Origin: Methylosinus sp. LW4
Lineage (GTDB): Bacteria > Pseudomonadota > Alphaproteobacteria > Rhizobiales > Beijerinckiaceae
Reading direction: 5' to 3'
Length of the DNA stretch: 64,000 nucleotides
Assembly: GCF_000379125.1 (NCBI RefSeq)
Contig: NZ_KB900626.1
Location: forward strand, 1,870,667 to 1,934,666
Part shown: positions 61,611 through 64,000 of the stretch, piece by piece
How positions within the stretch are numbered: the stretch's first letter is position 1
Layout: each line of letters begins with the position of its first letter
Made by a program: the position numbers and the translations under genes
Notes under the pieces: model-generated
What the model saw: only the letters and a program-made list of their open reading frames with translations
Told to the model about the DNA's origin: nothing
Databases searched by the model: none

Positions 61611-62918
61611 CTATTGCGGATTCTCGAGGCTGAAGGTCTGCGCGCCTTCGTCATAGGCGAAAATCTCGCCATAGCGGCCCCAGGTGGTGACGCTCTTCAG
61701 CGTCATCTCCGCATAATCCTCGCTCATGTAATCCTCGAGCTCCTCGCGGAAGCGGGTGGCCGGCGCGTAATGCGACGGCCGCTCGTCCAGCACGCGGCGG
61801 ATGCGCTGCGCCAGCGGCACATAGGCGAGCAGATGGTCGCCGAACAGCTTCTTGCGCTGGTCGACGTCCATCTCCGCGAAGCGCTTGCCGGCCGTCGTCA
61901 GCTTTATGTCGCCCTCGGCGAGCTCGGCGAAGCGCAAGAGCTGCAGCGTTTCGGCGACGGGGAAGAGATCGTCGATCTCGAGCTGCAGGCTGTCGGCGAG
62001 CGCGGGGAGATCGGCCTTGCCGTCATAGGGCGGCGCGGCGACCTCCTCGATCATGCCGGCGAGCGTGTTGGTGGAGACCGTCGGCAGCGCCATGCCGAGG
62101 CCGAGGCCGGGGAAAGCCCCTTCGCGCGCCTTGGCCGCCTCGGCGCGACGCGTCATCAGCGCATAGATCTGGTCCACGAGCTGGCGGAACTCGGGATCGA
62201 GCCGATTGCGCGGATGCGCCAGCGTCACACGAATTTCTGCGGCGATGCGGCCCGGATTGGAGGAGAGCACGACGATGCGGTCGCACATCAGCACCGCCTC
62301 CTCGATGTTGTGCGTCACCATCAGAATGGATTTGATCGGCATGCGCCCTTCGACCCACAGATCGAGGAGATCGGTGCGCAAGGTCTCGGCGGTCAGCACG
62401 TCGAGCGCCGAGAAGGGCTCGTCCATCAGCAGAATATTGGGCGCGACGACGAGCGCGCGGGCGAAGCCGACGCGCTGGCGCATGCCGCCGGAGATTTCCT
62501 TCGGATACGCATTCTCGAAGCCGTCGAGGCCGATGATGTCGATCGCCTTCAGCGCGCGGCGGCGGGCGTCCGCCTCGCGCACGCCTTTGGCGCGCAGGCC
62601 GAGCTCCACATTGGCGAGCACGGAGAGCCAGGGAAACAGAGCGAAGCTCTGAAACACCATGGCGACGCCGTCGACCGGGCCGACCACTTTCTCGCCGCGA
62701 TAGAAAAGTTCGCCGCCGGTCGGCCGCGCGAGGCCGGAGACGATGCGCAGCAGCGAGGATTTCCCGCAGCCCGAGCGCCCGAGCAGACCGACGATCTCGC
62801 CATCGTCGAGCCGCAGCGAGATATCGTCGAGCACCACCGGCCCCTTCTCGCCGGACGAGCGGCCATAGGCCTGGAAGACATTGCGGAGCTCGAGCAGAGG
62901 CGCTTTCGTCGCGGACAT
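61611..62918 (-). CDS. ABC transporter ATPase with C-terminal AAA-associated domain (nitrate/taurine type)
   Basis: The 435-residue protein has an N-terminal SsuB/TauB/NrtD-like ATPase: Walker A GLLGRSGCGKSS, Q-loop MVFQSFALFPWL, signature ISGGMRQRVGFARAL, Walker B ILLMDEPFSALD and H-loop MVTHNIEEAVLM. The extra C-terminal 150 residues match the AAA-associated domain seen in this subfamily. It follows the permease gene by 11 bases, which fixes the pair as one transporter. The substrate is unknown. Confidence 0.92.
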   Translation of the reverse strand: MSATKAPLLELRNVFQAYGRSSGEKGPVVLDDISLRLDDGEIVGLLGRSGCGKSSLLRIVSGLARPTGGELFYRGEKVVGPVDGVAMVFQSFALFPWLSVLANVELGLRAKGVREADARRRALKAIDIIGLDGFENAYPKEISGGMRQRVGFARALVVAPNILLMDEPFSALDVLTAETLRTDLLDLWVEGRMPIKSILMVTHNIEEAVLMCDRIVVLSSNPGRIAAEIRVTLAHPRNRLDPEFRQLVDQIYALMTRRAEAAKAREGAFPGLGLGMALPTVSTNTLAGMIEEVAAPPYDGKADLPALADSLQLEIDDLFPVAETLQLLRFAELAEGDIKLTTAGKRFAEMDVDQRKKLFGDHLLAYVPLAQRIRRVLDERPSHYAPATRFREELEDYMSEDYAEMTLKSVTTWGRYGEIFAYDEGAQTFSLENPQ

Positions 62919-62929
62919 GGCGGAACCCT

Positions 62930-64000
62930 TCAGGAGAGGCGCAGGCGCCGTTCGACGAAGCCGAACAATTGGCGCCAGAAGAGACGGTTGAACAATATGA
63001 CGACGACGCTCATCAGCGAGACGCCGAGCACGATCTTCGGATAGTCGCCGGCCGCCGTCGCCGCGGCGATATAAGCGCCTATGCCCTGCGCCTCGATCGT
63101 GTCCTCGCCCCATTTCACATATTCGGCGACGATGGAGGCGTTCCACGAGCCGCCCGAGGCGGTGAGCGCGCCGGTCACGTAATAAGGGAAGATCGCCGGC
63201 AGAATGACGTTCTTCCACCAGGCGAAGCCGCGAATGCCGAAATTGGCGGAGACCTCGCGCAGATCGTTGGGGAAGGCCGAGGCGCCGGCGATGACGTTGA
63301 ACAATATGTACCATTGCGTGCCGAAAATAATCAGCAGCGACAGCCATATGTCGGGATCGAGCCGGAAGGTGAGAATGCCGATGACGGCGATGGGAAACAG
63401 AACATTGGCCGGAAAGGCCGCCAGAAATTGCGCCAGCGGCTGGATTTTCTCGGCGATGCGCGGACGCAGGCCCACCCACACGCCGATCGGCACCCAGATC
63501 AGCGTGGCGAGCGCGATCAGCACGATGACGCGGATCATCGTGTAGAAGGTGAGCAGCAGCGCGTGACGGAACTCCTCGAGGCTCACCGCGCTGCGCACGA
63601 ATTCGAGCACGAGATAGAGCGAGTAGACGAACACCGCGCCGATCGCCGCGAACCAGACGATATCGAGGACGATGGCCGCGCGGCGGCTCTGCGGCAGGGG
63701 CGGCGCGGCGAAAGGCAAGGTCAGCTTCCACAGCGAGACGCGGCGGAGCAGCGAGGCCGGCCAGGCCGCGGCGACGCGCAGCCAGCGCGTGCGCACGAAG
63801 AGATCGCGCACCCAGCTCTCGGCCTCGTCCTGCGAGGCGGAAAGCTCGACGCGAAACTTGCCCGAGAAGGCGACGATCGGCCGGAACAGCAGCTGGTCAT
63901 AGGCGAGAATGATGAGCGCCACCGCGATCACCGCCGCCGCCACGCAATCGACCCGCTTGCTCTCTATGGCGAGCGCCAGATAGGAGCCGACGCCCGGCAG
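62930..64000 (-). CDS. ABC transporter permease (BPD family), 5' end outside the window
   Basis: The frame is open to the window edge. At least 356 residues are visible. They include a hydrophobic stretch (AAAVIAVALIILAYDQLLF) that is the end of a first permease half, then a second half with the permease motif region (EVSANFGIRGFAWWKNVILPAIFPYYVTGAL). This fits the duplicated permeases that pair with the AAA-associated ATPase. The substrate-binding protein is not in the window. Confidence 0.9.
   Translation of the reverse strand: MPGVGSYLALAIESKRVDCVAAAVIAVALIILAYDQLLFRPIVAFSGKFRVELSASQDEAESWVRDLFVRTRWLRVAAAWPASLLRRVSLWKLTLPFAAPPLPQSRRAAIVLDIVWFAAIGAVFVYSLYLVLEFVRSAVSLEEFRHALLLTFYTMIRVIVLIALATLIWVPIGVWVGLRPRIAEKIQPLAQFLAAFPANVLFPIAVIGILTFRLDPDIWLSLLIIFGTQWYILFNVIAGASAFPNDLREVSANFGIRGFAWWKNVILPAIFPYYVTGALTASGGSWNASIVAEYVKWGEDTIEAQGIGAYIAAATAAGDYPKIVLGVSLMSVVVILFNRLFWRQLFGFVERRLRLS

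Overview
The window comes from a GC-rich alphaproteobacterial genome, most likely a type II methanotroph of the Methylocystis/Methylosinus group. The main reason is a complete pmoC-pmoA-pmoB operon on the minus strand (11.28-14.39 kb) for particulate methane monooxygenase. PmoA carries the GDWDFWIDFKDR signature of the pmoA2 isozyme (the conventional PmoA1 has VDWKDR), so this looks like pmoCAB2, the high-affinity pMMO2. Most other genes are ordinary alphaproteobacterial housekeeping genes on both strands.

Layout. 0-7 kb: a partial M23 peptidase, small membrane and secreted proteins, an AI-2E family transporter, gluQRS, cmk and aroA. 7.3-9.6 kb: an AT-richer accessory block with a HEPN-like protein, a TIR-domain protein and a membrane-anchored coiled-coil protein (possible defence island). 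9.6-11.2 kb: mostly non-coding DNA and palindromic repeats around one hypothetical gene. 11.2-15.05 kb: pmoCAB2 with an intrinsic terminator, a long AT-rich promoter region, and a divergent 35-residue single-helix membrane protein. A 17-bp dyad occurs three times between 14.65 and 16.67 kb. 15.2-18.5 kb: a hydrolase/beta-trefoil protein and a split TniA/TnsB-like transposase. 18.6-24.3 kb: a PhyH dioxygenase, pgi, an amidase-like Ntn hydrolase, tsaC/sua5 and an Anbu protease.

24.5-37.3 kb: a CAT-anticodon tRNA (probably tRNA-Ile2) with a decayed phage integrase immediately downstream, followed by an uptake and catabolism cluster. The cluster holds a luciferase-like monooxygenase, a siderophore-type TonB receptor with a periplasmic binding protein, and a TetR regulator divergent from a sugar isomerase-like TIM barrel, an alpha/beta hydrolase and an HSL-type esterase. 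A second large TonB receptor and a TauD-like protein that has lost both iron-binding histidines complete it. 37.5-40.1 kb: a TetR regulator, then a ferredoxin-type reductase/SCP2 fusion next to a MarR regulator, with a near-identical dyad in front of both.

40.2-64 kb: mainly core genes: a RecD-like helicase, uvrB, an Atm1-type ABC exporter, a LOG-family protein, cimA, a GNAT, cysS, hom, glpX, a MAPEG protein, an RsmB-type methyltransferase, a ParDE toxin-antitoxin pair and guaA. An isolated AT-richer P-loop ATPase with a nuclease-like C-terminus (59.0-60.6 kb) follows, then a rhodanese, a CHRD protein and a nitrate/taurine-type ABC transporter that runs off the end of the window. Several families of palindromic intergenic repeats punctuate the gaps.
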